Source: GWF2-33-9 sp964405755 (GTDB taxonomy: Bacteria; Bacteroidota; Ignavibacteria; Kapaibacteriales; UBA2268). From it: DNA of 64,000 nt. The DNA is taken from positions 1-64,000 of the forward strand of contig CAYOPF010000001.1 of NCBI GenBank assembly GCA_964405755.1. Direction: 5' to 3'. Position 1 is the first letter of the stretch, and each line of letters begins with the position of its first letter. Positions 54,876 to 64,000 of this stretch are shown here, in pieces. The notes under the pieces were generated by a model. That model was not told where the DNA came from, ran no database searches, and saw only the letters and a list, made by a program, of their open reading frames with translations. The position numbers and the translations under genes were made by a program.

Positions 54876-55560
54876 TAAAAATACTTATCAGAAAATAGCT
54901 TTCGAAGATGGATTGTTCGACGCTGTTATTTGTCTGAATACGAAGAATCCCGATATCGAATTAATCCGATCTTTAACAGAAATTCCAATACTTGCAGCAG
55001 ATGGTGCGGGAGTATATTTATTAGAAAATGGCATAGTTCCCAATTATGTCATTGGTGATTTGGATTCCTTTGGGAAAGAAGAGTTATCCAAACAATATCC
55101 TGCAGAGAAATTAATTCACTTGCCAGACCAGGAAAGAAACGATTTTGAAAAAACTCTGGATTTTGCAAGAAGAATGAACTATCACAAATTAATCGTATTT
55201 GGAATTCACGGTGGTGAATACGAACATTCCCTGAATAACTGGAGTGTGCTGAGCAAGTATTCCGATATTATGAATATTGTGATTTTCGACTTGGACAGAT
55301 ATGGCTTTTGCGTTTCCAGAAGTTCCTGTATCGAAACTATCCCCAACGAAATTATCTCATTAATCCCCAAAGGATATGCAAAAATTACAACAAACGGATT
55401 AAAATGGAATTTAATCGAAGAGTCCTTAGCTTTGGGAGTTCGAGAAGGTGCACGTAATATTGCTTTAGCCAACGATATTACTCTCGACTTATCGGATGGA
55501 GAAATTTTTGTTTTTATTAATTCACGATTTCCTAAAATTTTAACAAAAGGAATATTATGA
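54865..55560 (+). CDS. thiN: Thiamine pyrophosphokinase
   Basis: A 231-residue protein: ILAADGAGVYLLENGIVPNYVIGDLDSFG holds the DGA and GDLDS motifs that bind ATP/Mg and thiamine; QERNDFEKTLDFA and the HGGEYEHSLNN motif fit thiamine diphosphokinase. It makes thiamine pyrophosphate, the cofactor needed by the PFOR encoded at 59.8 kb. The ATG of cdsA overlaps the stop (ATGA). Confidence 0.92.
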   Translation: MHFNKNTYQKIAFEDGLFDAVICLNTKNPDIELIRSLTEIPILAADGAGVYLLENGIVPNYVIGDLDSFGKEELSKQYPAEKLIHLPDQERNDFEKTLDFARRMNYHKLIVFGIHGGEYEHSLNNWSVLSKYSDIMNIVIFDLDRYGFCVSRSSCIETIPNEIISLIPKGYAKITTNGLKWNLIEESLALGVREGARNIALANDITLDLSDGEIFVFINSRFPKILTKGIL

Positions 55561-56414
55561 AAGAGTTATTAAACAGAATTTTAGTTGCTTTAATAGGTAT
55601 TCCACTTGGAATTTATATAATTTGGTATGGAAGTTGGTTCTATTTTGTATCTATTGTTATGATTTCATCAATTGCTTTGTATGAATTGCACAAATTGGTT
55701 AAGGCTTGTGAAATAATAGATTACTTTTGGATAAATCTACTCACTCTTATCTCTGTTCTTTTTTTTACCGGATTTATTACATTGCTCGATTTCTCGATTA
55801 TTCGTCCTTATCTTATCACTAAGTCCTCGACTATTCTCCTCACATACTTTATTGTTTATTTTGTTGTATTGTTGTTATTCACTTTATTTTTCAGTACCAA
55901 CAACAGAATAGTTACATTTTCGGTAACAGTCGGTACTTTGTTTTATGTACTTTTGCCATTTGTTAGTTTAATAATGCTACGAATGTATGATTTTGGCACA
56001 ATCAATTACAAAAATTCCTGGATGTTGATTCTTACCTACTTTTTTAGTATTTGGATTTGCGATACTTTTGCGTATTTTATTGGGAAACAATGGGGAAAAC
56101 ACAAAATCGCACCTTCGGTGAGCCCCAAAAAAAGTTGGGAAGGAGGAGTTGCAGGTCTGATTGGTTCTATTTTTTCTTTCATTTTGTTTAGTTATATTTT
56201 CAATATTCAATTGAGTGTTGTTCATCAAATTGCATTAGGTTTTATAATCGGATTGTTCGGCCAGATTGGCGATTTTGTAGAATCCAGTTTCAAGCGAGAT
56301 GCCGGTTTAAAAGATACTTCAAACATGCTAGGGAAACACGGAGGAATACTTGATAGGTTTGATAGTATCATTTTTACTTCTCCAATCGTACTATTATATA
56401 TAATAAATCTTTAA
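55557..56414 (+). CDS. cdsA: Phosphatidate cytidylyltransferase
   Basis: A 285-residue integral membrane enzyme with about eight spans. The C-terminal CDP-alcohol signature SSFKRDAGLKDTSNMLGKHGG followed by ILDRFDS is diagnostic. It makes CDP-diacylglycerol for phospholipid synthesis. It is coupled to thiN by ATGA. Confidence 0.96.
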   Translation: MKELLNRILVALIGIPLGIYIIWYGSWFYFVSIVMISSIALYELHKLVKACEIIDYFWINLLTLISVLFFTGFITLLDFSIIRPYLITKSSTILLTYFIVYFVVLLLFTLFFSTNNRIVTFSVTVGTLFYVLLPFVSLIMLRMYDFGTINYKNSWMLILTYFFSIWICDTFAYFIGKQWGKHKIAPSVSPKKSWEGGVAGLIGSIFSFILFSYIFNIQLSVVHQIALGFIIGLFGQIGDFVESSFKRDAGLKDTSNMLGKHGGILDRFDSIIFTSPIVLLYIINL

Positions 56415-56453
56415 TTTTGTAATCAAACATTTTATTTTATATTAAGGTGAATT

Positions 56454-57017
56454 ATGAAGACTAAACTTTTATCAATTCTGGCACTTTTAATTTTTGCTTT
56501 ACCTATGTTTTCTCAGAATACCGACGATGAGGATAAATTTAATCCTTTCAAGATTGATGATAAAATGAAATATTACAACAAAGATGGTTACGAATATACT
56601 TACAATTATTCATTCGAAAGAGTTTACAATGCCTGCAAAAAGGTTATCGAAGATCTGGGGTGTCAAATCCTAAATCAGTCCTATAATCAGACAGACGAAG
56701 GTTTATACAAAGGTAAGGTGTTCTCGGATTATTGTGTATTTGCAAGCAAATCCGACACGATTGTCGATGCTCTGTCACGTTATAGTGTACGTGTTCCAGT
56801 TATCCGTGGAGGAGTTTGGATTAATGGACGCATCCAATACAAGTTTATCTTAACAGAAAATAGTGACGGAACCACAAAAATGAAATTAACTGGTCAGATT
56901 AGCGGACGCGAAGATTATGTTACTTCCAAAGTGCATTTCTGGGAGTCCAATGGGTTGTTCGAGATGGCAATACTAGAAAGAATCAATATTTTGCTTTTCG
57001 AAACCCAAAGGGAATAA
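56454..57017 (+). CDS. Secreted protein of unknown function
   Basis: A 187-residue protein with a signal peptide (LSILALLIFALPMFSQ). The mature part (FERVYNACKKVIEDLGCQILNQSYNQTDEG) resembles small periplasmic DUF-type proteins with a two-Cys helix and a beta-sheet half (YKFILTENSDGTTKMKLTGQISG). It is 39 bases after cdsA with a possible AAGGTG site. Function unknown. Confidence 0.7.
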   Translation: MKTKLLSILALLIFALPMFSQNTDDEDKFNPFKIDDKMKYYNKDGYEYTYNYSFERVYNACKKVIEDLGCQILNQSYNQTDEGLYKGKVFSDYCVFASKSDTIVDALSRYSVRVPVIRGGVWINGRIQYKFILTENSDGTTKMKLTGQISGREDYVTSKVHFWESNGLFEMAILERINILLFETQRE

Positions 57018-57113
57018 TTAAAAGGACCTTTTTTTAAATGCTGACTTCAACATCAATTTATTTAAAAAGTCTGCTGAATATGTATTTCCAAGACAAATGT
57101 AGAACAAAAAAAA

Positions 57114-57138
57114 GGGGTGAGTTTCAAAAACTCACCCC
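57114..57138 (-). terminator. Strong intrinsic terminator downstream of the choice-of-anchor-I gene
   Basis: An 11-bp stem (GGGGTGAGTTT / AAACTCACCCC, 3-base loop), followed on the minus strand by T8. It shares its stem core with the terminator at 41336-41362. Confidence 0.9.
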
Positions 57139-57162
57139 TTCGTAATTATAATAACACTAAAA

Positions 57163-59541
57163 CTAATTTTGTTTTACTACTTTTACTGACAAGTTATCAT
57201 TTCTATCGCTGAAATTCAAGAAATATACTCCATTTGGCAATTTACTTAAATCAACCTTTTGGTTTTTACTCCCATTTCCAATATTCTGTTGCATGATAAA
57301 ATTGTCATCGACATTGAAAACTTCCAAGAATAAGTCAGAATTTTGTGATAAAATATCAAATTCAGCAAAATCTTTTACTATTTGAGATTTCATTGAGACT
57401 AATATATTTCCTAACTGGCTGTATTCAATTGTCTCGTCTGTGCTTTCTTTATTCAATGGGACGTTTACAAACAAGTTGCGAGGATTGGAAGCACAATTAT
57501 TATTATCGAATACAATTAATTTATACTGATTCAATCCAGTATTTGGATATACTTCCGCAGGGTTGTTTATAACATTCCCATTTCCATCGGTCCATAAAAA
57601 TATATAAGGTTCTGCTCCGTATAGGTTCGTAATCAGATTATTCAAATTTAAAGGCATATACTTTGGATGCGAAATTAACGAAGGTAACGAAAACCTGGGT
57701 TGTTGATTAATTCCAATATTAACAGTAGTTTGAGCGGTCAATCCAGTAACGTTGTCTTTTACGTTTAGTGTAACAATTCTTGGAACAGAGGGATTGCGAT
57801 AAATTGGATTATCGGAACGGTAATTATCAAAAAGTGAGATTGGTATCCACGAATACGAATAATTACCTGAACCATTAACAACAGTAATATTTTGTCCATA
57901 AGGGCTAATTACTGCCATTTGGGTTGAAGTGTTTTTGCAAACATTAGTATTGGTTAAATTTATCACAGGTTTGGTGATTACCTGAAAAATTGACACACTA
58001 CCACTTATTTCGTTTGCAACAACAATTAGATTTTGCCCATTAGGAGACTGATTGGCAGGAATGAATTTAATACTTTCTGGTCCTAAGTCTCCAATAACTT
58101 CCAATTGAGATTTGGTTGGATTACTTGGAAAAGGAGCACTGAAATTGCGATGATTAAAATAGGTAACATAACTTGGCGACATCGGATTGGTAATATCGTA
58201 AACAAAGAATCCACCTGTTCTTTCCAATACGATAAAGGCATATAATTTATTATCAATTTGAGCTACAACTACATCTTCGGGTTCGGGTCCTTTGTTGTCG
58301 CTTCGCGTATCGAACGAATTTGAAGTATGTTCGGTATTAAAATAACTTGGGTAAATCTGTGCTAAACGGTTTTCGAATTCAGAACCGCTATCCCAGATTA
58401 AATTTAGATTTTCATCCCAAATAGAGAACGAACGACCACCGAAAACATACAATTCTTCGAATAATCCATCTTTGTTAGCATCCCCTGTTGCCGCTGTAAC
58501 ATTTAACCTACCCAAATTTTCGTTCTTCTTCAAATCTGCGCTATTTGGGAATGCAACTGGATCCAGATTTAACGAACTAACTCGTTTTTCTTCAGAGAAA
58601 CCAGAATAATCTCGTGAATCGCCCTCGTTAGCAGTTGCTAAATATGTTTTATTATTAGTTACAAAATTTGCAATACCGTCTGGTTGGTACATTCCAAACA
58701 CAGGCCAGTTTTTAATATTAATTTTATTATCTCGATCGCTTGCATCAAATTCATTACCAGTGATATTGTGATTTTTGTAACCTAAAGGTTTTAGGTAAAC
58801 AATGCTACCATTTGTAATATCAATTTTGGCGACTGCATTATTTTCCTGTAAAGTTATAAAGGCATATTTGCTATCTTTGTCGATTGTTGCATATTCTGGC
58901 TCTAAATCTCTTGATGTGGATGCATTAGGTCCAAAAATACGAATTCCCTGGCTCCTTAATAAATTTTCCTGACCATCGAAAGCAGTAAAATCAACGTTGG
59001 TTACAATCGGGTTATTAACCCCATTTATCAAGTCGATAATCGACACTGTTCCCTTGGGATCAATTGTATAAGTGTTGTCTGGTTCTCCTTCGTTGCAAAC
59101 AACTATATATCTTCCATTCGGAGAAAATGTCAACATGTCGGGTAATGCACCAACTGTAACGTGATTTAAATAATTTCCATCAGCATCGAAGAATACGACA
59201 TTACCATTGTCGGTTTTGGTAGTTTGCTCGACAGCAACAACCACCAATCCATTAAGCACTGCAACACTGTTAGCGGTTGCACCCCAGCTCCCCAATGCAA
59301 TTTGTGTTTTTAATGTTGGCATATTTACATTGCTCAAGTCCAATATCACTAAATTTGAAGATACAGCATTAACCAAAAACAATTGTTTGGAATCGGGATC
59401 GTACGCAGTTATCTCTGCAGCACTCTGATTAAAAAGTCCTGTATGGTAAGAACTAATGTGTTTGATTTGAAAAATATTGTTTGCTATCCCATTATATGCA
59501 AACAACACAAATACAATTAAGGCATGAGAAATTTTTCTCAT
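57163..59541 (-). CDS. Choice-of-anchor-I family secreted protein with T9SS tail
   Basis: A 792-residue protein with a signal peptide (SHALIVFVLFAYNGIA). The body is a beta-propeller with NHL-like repeats and motifs of the choice-of-anchor-I (alkaline-phosphatase-like/esterase-like) family: MLTFSPNGRYIVVCNEGEPD, DLEPEYATIDKDSKYAFITLQENNAVAKID, YQPDGIANF, TANEGDSRDYSGFSEEKRV, FGGRSFSIWDE, GPEPEDVVVAQI. An Ig-like region (VNLNVKDNVTG-like) and a diverged Por-type tail (VSMKSQIVKDF ... LSKLPNGVYFLNFSD) end it. The tail lacks palindromes. It is surface-exposed; substrate unknown. Confidence 0.9.
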   Translation of the reverse strand: MRKISHALIVFVLFAYNGIANNIFQIKHISSYHTGLFNQSAAEITAYDPDSKQLFLVNAVSSNLVILDLSNVNMPTLKTQIALGSWGATANSVAVLNGLVVVAVEQTTKTDNGNVVFFDADGNYLNHVTVGALPDMLTFSPNGRYIVVCNEGEPDNTYTIDPKGTVSIIDLINGVNNPIVTNVDFTAFDGQENLLRSQGIRIFGPNASTSRDLEPEYATIDKDSKYAFITLQENNAVAKIDITNGSIVYLKPLGYKNHNITGNEFDASDRDNKINIKNWPVFGMYQPDGIANFVTNNKTYLATANEGDSRDYSGFSEEKRVSSLNLDPVAFPNSADLKKNENLGRLNVTAATGDANKDGLFEELYVFGGRSFSIWDENLNLIWDSGSEFENRLAQIYPSYFNTEHTSNSFDTRSDNKGPEPEDVVVAQIDNKLYAFIVLERTGGFFVYDITNPMSPSYVTYFNHRNFSAPFPSNPTKSQLEVIGDLGPESIKFIPANQSPNGQNLIVVANEISGSVSIFQVITKPVINLTNTNVCKNTSTQMAVISPYGQNITVVNGSGNYSYSWIPISLFDNYRSDNPIYRNPSVPRIVTLNVKDNVTGLTAQTTVNIGINQQPRFSLPSLISHPKYMPLNLNNLITNLYGAEPYIFLWTDGNGNVINNPAEVYPNTGLNQYKLIVFDNNNCASNPRNLFVNVPLNKESTDETIEYSQLGNILVSMKSQIVKDFAEFDILSQNSDLFLEVFNVDDNFIMQQNIGNGSKNQKVDLSKLPNGVYFLNFSDRNDNLSVKVVKQN

Positions 59542-59761
59542 AATTGCTCCATTTATAAATAATATAAAAAATCTAAATTACTTTACATATCTTAATATCC
59601 AGTAAATTGTCTGTTAAGAGAAATTTATTATTCAATAAGTATTGTTTGTAGGTTATATATAGTCGACACTTTTAAGAACTATTAGATTTAAAAGTATTTT
59701 AAATCCTGAAAAATGAATTAAAATTAATTTATATTTTAGTTAAATAACCTTAAAAATTTAG

Positions 59762-59769
59762 TAATTTTG
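59762..59769 (+). promoter_or_regulatory. TAATTTTG (-7-like element) upstream of PFOR
   Basis: Exact octamer 54 bases before the ATG at 59824. Confidence 0.35.
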
Positions 59770-59823
59770 AGTTTAATAATAAGTAAAAATTAAAATAATA
59801 TATAACAAATTCAAAGGTTAAAA

Positions 59824-62800
59824 ATGGCTGAAAAAAAATTTTTGACAATCGACGGTAACGAAGCTGCAGCTTATGTGGCCTACCGCTGTAGCGAAGTAAT
59901 TGCAATTTATCCAATTACACCATCATCGAATATGGGTGAATATTCCGACGAATGGGCTTCGAAAGGTATTAAAAACTTATGGGGAAACATCCCAACAGTA
60001 TATGAAATGCAAAGTGAAGGCGGTGCTGCTGGTGCAGTTCACGGGTCACTTCAGGCTGGTGCCTTAACCACAACATTTACAGCATCCCAAGGTTTATTGC
60101 TGAAAATTCCTAATATGTATAAAATTGCAGGTGAATTAACTCCTACAGTTTTCAATATTTCTGCTCGTACAGTTGCTAATCATGCTTTATCAATATTTGG
60201 CGACCACAGCGATATTAACGCTGCACGTCAAACTGGCTTTGCAATGCTAGCTTCTGCCAATCCTCAGGAAGTAATGGATTTGGAAACAGTTGCGTGGTCA
60301 TCTACACTTCGCTCCCATATTCCATTCCTTCATTTCTTCGATGGTTTTAGGACTTCCCACGAAATCCAAAAAATCGAAGTTGTAGCCGATAGTGTTATAA
60401 AAGAAATGGTAACGGATGAATTGGTTGCCGAACACCGTAAAAGATCAATGAACCCAGAATCCCCTGTTCTACGCGGAACTGCACAGAACCCCGACGTATT
60501 TTTCCAAAATCGCGAAGCAATGAATCTATTCTATAATGCATGCGCAGGTATAGTTCAGGAAGAAATGAATAAATTTGGTGAATTAACTGGCCGTCAATAT
60601 CATCTGTTCGATTATATCGGTGCTCCCGATGCCGAACATGTGGCAATTATTATGGCTTCAGGTGCTGATGTTTTTCATTCAACAGTTGATTACTTAACCG
60701 AAAAATATGGCGAGAAAGTTGGTGTTCTAATCGTTCGTTTGTATCGTCCGTTTAGCATTGAACATTTTATCCAAGCATTGCCCAAAACAACAAAGAAAAT
60801 TGCCGTTTTGGACAGAACCAAAGAGCCCGGCGGAAGCGGAGAACCTTTATATTTAGATGTAGTCGACGCTATTTTCCGCACCCATCAAAACGGAACTTCC
60901 CCATTCGACCAAATGCCTAAGATTTATGGTGGTCGTTATGGTTTATCTTCCAAAGAATTTACTCCAACAATGGCAAAAGCAGTTTTAGATAATTTGAAAC
61001 TCGATAATCCAAAAGACAATTTTGTTGTTGGTATTAATGACGATGTTACATTCACAAGTTTGGATTTCGATCCACACTTTAGTATCGAATCCGATAAAGT
61101 ATTCCGTGGCTTATTCTGGGGACTTGGCTCCGATGGTACAGTGGGTGCCAACAAGAATTCAATAAAAATTATTGGTGAAAATACTGATAACTACTGCCAG
61201 GGATATTTTGAATACGACTCCAAAAAATCTGGTTCAATCACAGTTTCGCACTTAAGATTTGGACCTGAAATGATTCGTTCGCCATTCAAAGTTAGTAGTG
61301 CAAATTTTGTTGCTTGCCATCAAACAGTTTTCTTAGAAAAATACGATGTTCTAAAGACTATCAACGAAGGTGGTATTTTCTTGTTAAATACTCCTTTGCC
61401 TGTAGAACAGGTGTGGGATAGCTTGCCAAAATCGCAACAACAAAAAATTATCGATAAAAAAGTAAAATTCTATGCAATTGATGCTCAAACTGTAGCAGAA
61501 AATAGTGGTATGGGTCGTAGAATCAATACTATTATGCAAACCTGCTTCTTTGCAATTTCGGGAGTATTACCCAAAGAACAAGCAATTCAGGAAATTAAAA
61601 ATACAATCATCAAAACTTATGGAAAGAAAGGCGACCAAATTGTTAAAATGAATTTGGATGCTGTTGATAACACATTAGCCAATCTTCACGAAATCGCAAT
61701 ACCAAGTGCAGCAAGTGCTACATGGGATACATTGCCACCAATGACTGCAGATGCTCCAGAATGGGTTGCAAAAGTAGAAGGTGCTATCCTAGGCGGAACA
61801 GGCGACGATTTGCCAGTTTCTGTATTTCCAGTAGATGGCACATGGCCAACTGGAACAGCAAAATATGAAAAAAGAAATATTGCCTTGCAAATTCCAGTTT
61901 GGGACGAAGCATTGTGTATTCAATGTAACAAATGCGCTTTGGTATGTCCTCATGCAACGATTAGAATTAAATCGTACGATCCAAAATATTTGGAAAATGC
62001 ACCTGCTACTTTCAAACACACTGCAACAAGAGAAAAAGATTATGCTGGCGAAGAATATACTATTCAAGTAGCTGCCGAAGATTGTACAGGTTGCGGTGTA
62101 TGCGTTGAAGTTTGTCCGGCTGTTGATAAAAAGAATCCTTCGCATAAAGCATTGGATATGCACGACCAAATGCCATTGCGAGCTCAGGAAAGAGAAAATT
62201 GGGACTTCTTTCTCTCAATTCCAGATAAGGACCGAAACACAATTAATGTTACCAATTTAAGACAACAACAATTGCAATTGCCATTGTTCGAGTTCTCGGG
62301 TGCTTGCTCTGGTTGTGGCGAAACTCCTTATGTTAAGTTAGTATCACAATTATTTGGCGACAGAGCTTTAGTTGCCAATGCCACAGGTTGCTCTTCGATA
62401 TATGGTGGGAACTTGCCAACTACTCCATGGACAAAAAATGCAGACGGTCGTGGACCATCTTGGAACAATTCCTTGTTCGAGGATAATGCAGAATTTGGTT
62501 TAGGAATGCGTTTGGCTGTGGATAAGCAATTCGAAATTGCAGCTAATTTATTGCCTTTATTCAGCAATGAATTGGGTAATGATTTAATCAACGAAATAAT
62601 CAATGCAAAACAAAAAACCGAAAACGAAATTAATGCTCAACGCGACAGAGTAAAAATAGTTAAGGAAAAGATTCAGAATATAAATACTCCAGAAGCAAAG
62701 AGACTACTCACTACTGCTGACTATTTGGTTAAAAAATCAATTTGGATAATTGGTGGTGATGGCTGGGCTTATGATATTGGTTATGGTGGTTTGGATCACG

Positions 62801-63384
62801 TCCTGGCTTCGGGTAAGAACGTTAATATTTTGGTTTTGGATACAGAAGTGTATTCCAATACTGGTGGACAGATGTCCAAAGCATCTCCAATTGGATCTAT
62901 TGCTAAATTTGCTGCTGGTGGCAAACCAACAAACAAAAAAGACTTAGGTTTAATGGCAATGAACTATGGAAATGTTTATGTTGCATCGGTTGCATTTGGT
63001 TCCAACGACGTCCACACATTGAGAGCATTTGTCGAGGCAGAAGCTTATGATGGACCTTCAATCATTATTGCGTACAGCCACTGTATCGCTCACGGTATCG
63101 ATATGTCGGCACCACTTAAAAACCAAAAAGCTATAGTTGATTCCGGTCAATGGCTACTGTATCGTTACAATCCAGAATCTGCTTTGGAACACAAAAATCC
63201 ATTTACTTTGGATAGTAAACAACCAAAAATTCCAGTTGCACAATATATGGATATGGAAATTCGCTACAAAATGCTCAGCAAAATCAACCCTGTTGCATAC
63301 AAGGAATTATATGAACAAGCACAAAAGTTCGTCGACGAACGATATAAATACTATTCATTCCTTGCAACCAGAACTATTGAATAA
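59824..63384 (+). CDS. nifJ: Pyruvate:ferredoxin (flavodoxin) oxidoreductase
   Basis: A 1186-residue single-chain PFOR, the usual length. Domain I: DGNEAAAYVAYRCSEVIAIYPITPSSNMGEY. Then the CoA-binding and linker domains and a 2x[4Fe-4S] ferredoxin domain (first Cys cluster CIQCNKCALVCP near residue 698, second CTGCGVCVEVCP near 754). The TPP domain has CSGCGETPYVKLVSQLFGDR, GDGWAYDIGYGGLDH and NTGGQMSKASP, with a fourth Fe-S ligand Cys set. It decarboxylates pyruvate to acetyl-CoA and reduces ferredoxin. AAAGG lies before the start. Confidence 0.97.
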   Translation: MAEKKFLTIDGNEAAAYVAYRCSEVIAIYPITPSSNMGEYSDEWASKGIKNLWGNIPTVYEMQSEGGAAGAVHGSLQAGALTTTFTASQGLLLKIPNMYKIAGELTPTVFNISARTVANHALSIFGDHSDINAARQTGFAMLASANPQEVMDLETVAWSSTLRSHIPFLHFFDGFRTSHEIQKIEVVADSVIKEMVTDELVAEHRKRSMNPESPVLRGTAQNPDVFFQNREAMNLFYNACAGIVQEEMNKFGELTGRQYHLFDYIGAPDAEHVAIIMASGADVFHSTVDYLTEKYGEKVGVLIVRLYRPFSIEHFIQALPKTTKKIAVLDRTKEPGGSGEPLYLDVVDAIFRTHQNGTSPFDQMPKIYGGRYGLSSKEFTPTMAKAVLDNLKLDNPKDNFVVGINDDVTFTSLDFDPHFSIESDKVFRGLFWGLGSDGTVGANKNSIKIIGENTDNYCQGYFEYDSKKSGSITVSHLRFGPEMIRSPFKVSSANFVACHQTVFLEKYDVLKTINEGGIFLLNTPLPVEQVWDSLPKSQQQKIIDKKVKFYAIDAQTVAENSGMGRRINTIMQTCFFAISGVLPKEQAIQEIKNTIIKTYGKKGDQIVKMNLDAVDNTLANLHEIAIPSAASATWDTLPPMTADAPEWVAKVEGAILGGTGDDLPVSVFPVDGTWPTGTAKYEKRNIALQIPVWDEALCIQCNKCALVCPHATIRIKSYDPKYLENAPATFKHTATREKDYAGEEYTIQVAAEDCTGCGVCVEVCPAVDKKNPSHKALDMHDQMPLRAQERENWDFFLSIPDKDRNTINVTNLRQQQLQLPLFEFSGACSGCGETPYVKLVSQLFGDRALVANATGCSSIYGGNLPTTPWTKNADGRGPSWNNSLFEDNAEFGLGMRLAVDKQFEIAANLLPLFSNELGNDLINEIINAKQKTENEINAQRDRVKIVKEKIQNINTPEAKRLLTTADYLVKKSIWIIGGDGWAYDIGYGGLDHVLASGKNVNILVLDTEVYSNTGGQMSKASPIGSIAKFAAGGKPTNKKDLGLMAMNYGNVYVASVAFGSNDVHTLRAFVEAEAYDGPSIIIAYSHCIAHGIDMSAPLKNQKAIVDSGQWLLYRYNPESALEHKNPFTLDSKQPKIPVAQYMDMEIRYKMLSKINPVAYKELYEQAQKFVDERYKYYSFLATRTIE

Positions 63385-63403
63385 TTAGACAGGAGAAAAA
63401 TAT

Positions 63404-64000
63404 ATGAATTTAGAAACAAAATATTTAGGACTAAAACTTCGCACTCCATTCGTACTTTCGGCATCGCCCATCAGTACTGAAATCGAAAGTTTAAAAAGAT
63501 TAGATGGCAATGGTATTGGTGCAGTTGTGCTCCATTCTTTGTTCGAAGAACAATTAATCGACGAACAATTTGAATTGGAATATCACCTTACCCATGGTGC
63601 CGAAAGCTTTGCCGAAGCAACATCATATTTTCCTAATTATGATGAATTCCGCTTGGGACCTCACGAATATTTAGACCATATCCGCAAGGTAAAAAGTGCT
63701 ANNNNNNNNNNNNNCAATGCCCGGTTATTGCCAGCTTGAATGGTACTACTATTGGCGGTTGGACTCAATATGCTTTGGAAATGCAGAATGCAGGTGCCGA
63801 TGCAATCGAGTTGAATATCTACAATATCCCAACCGATAGCAATTTAACTTCCTTACAAATTGAAGATACTTACATTAAAATTTTGGAAGAAGTTAAAAAG
63901 AATCTAAAAATCCCAGTTGCCGTTAAGTTAAGTCCATTTTTCACTAATATGTCCAATATTGCAAAACGATTCGACGAAGCCGGTGCGGACGCTTTGGTGA
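63404..64000 (+). CDS. Dihydroorotate-dehydrogenase-like flavoprotein (partial, contains gap)
   Basis: The C-terminus is beyond the window. The N-terminal TIM-barrel opening (YLGLKLRTPFVLSASPIS) and the core after the gap (CPVIASLNGTTIGGWTQYALEMQNAGADAIELNIYN, IPVAVKLSPFFTN) fit the DHOD/PreA flavoprotein family. Genes of this type often follow PFOR in this group, where the exact reaction is uncertain. The 13-base N run (63702-63714) shifts the frame by two, so the gap length is inaccurate. AGGAG precedes the ATG. Confidence 0.85.
63702..63714. other. Assembly gap (13 N)
   Basis: N run inside the dihydroorotate-dehydrogenase-like gene. It is not frame-preserving. Confidence 0.99.

Noticed and set aside
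59542..59823. RNA element or riboswitch upstream of PFOR
   Set aside because: AT-rich and without stable stems; only a promoter-like octamer is visible.
61789..62169. 126-codon frame antisense to PFOR
   Set aside because: It is a mirror of the conserved Fe-S domain and shows no protein-like pattern.

Overview
This is about 64 kb of AT-rich DNA from a Gram-negative bacterium of the FCB (Bacteroidota/Chlorobi/Ignavibacteria) group. Several secreted proteins end in type IX secretion system (T9SS, Por-type) C-terminal sorting domains. There are Omp85 and TonB-dependent outer-membrane proteins, a CarboxypepD_reg plug region, an Omp28-type lipoprotein, and a repeated promoter-like octamer of the form TAnnTTTG. 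T9SS tails together with flagellar genes (flbD, fliL, fliM, fliN, fliO) and a long pyruvate:ferredoxin oxidoreductase point to an Ignavibacteria or Kapabacteria-like lineage rather than classical Bacteroidia. That placement is inference. Two runs of N (44288-44310 and 63702-63714) show that this is a scaffolded assembly.

Layout. (1) 0-11 kb holds mostly minus-strand secreted proteins: a phosphodiesterase-type hydrolase, a frameshifted large secreted protein, an orphan T9SS tail, a PHP phosphoesterase with an internal stop, a conserved secreted protein and an M4 metalloprotease. (2) 11-13.8 kb holds two lipoproteins, flbD, and a ClpB that stops after its first ATPase domain and overlaps flbD. 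(3) 13.9-20.6 kb is a run of small plus-strand accessory genes (HNH nuclease, GNAT, SRPBCC, membrane proteins, AlkD-like), several of them broken. (4) 20.6-26.1 kb holds an FmdE-like protein, a CoA-transferase/HMG-CoA-lyase pair, and a TonB-dependent receptor interrupted by a 127-bp palindromic insert. (5) 26.2-44.5 kb is mostly housekeeping: purB, rplU-rpmA, ybaK, an M1 peptidase, a glycosyltransferase, ppk1, hbd, rsmE, HU, a COX24-like basic protein and a TrmH-type methylase. It also holds a giant secreted HYDIN-like protein. (6) 44.5-49.8 kb holds lipoproteins, a frameshifted T9SS protein and a UPF0173 hydrolase. (7) 50-56.4 kb is fliLMNO, then an Omp85 protein, thiN and cdsA. (8) 57-64 kb holds a choice-of-anchor-I T9SS protein, PFOR and a dihydroorotate-dehydrogenase-like protein.

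The most notable signal is in region 1. At least three related T9SS tail-coding regions, plus one decayed tail, carry short GC-rich palindromes at two loop positions. In the genes those palindromes are translated in frame. Two palindrome families occupy opposite positions in different genes. This resembles the in-frame palindromic elements known from Rickettsia, here associated with secretion-signal domains. A 127-bp element with 20-bp inverted ends inside the TonB receptor may be a further small non-autonomous element.

The second pattern is that all frameshifts and internal stops fall in secreted, outer-membrane or accessory genes. About 35 kb of housekeeping genes are intact. This favours real decay or phase variation over random sequencing error, although most of the frameshifts are at homopolymers and the raw reads would decide.
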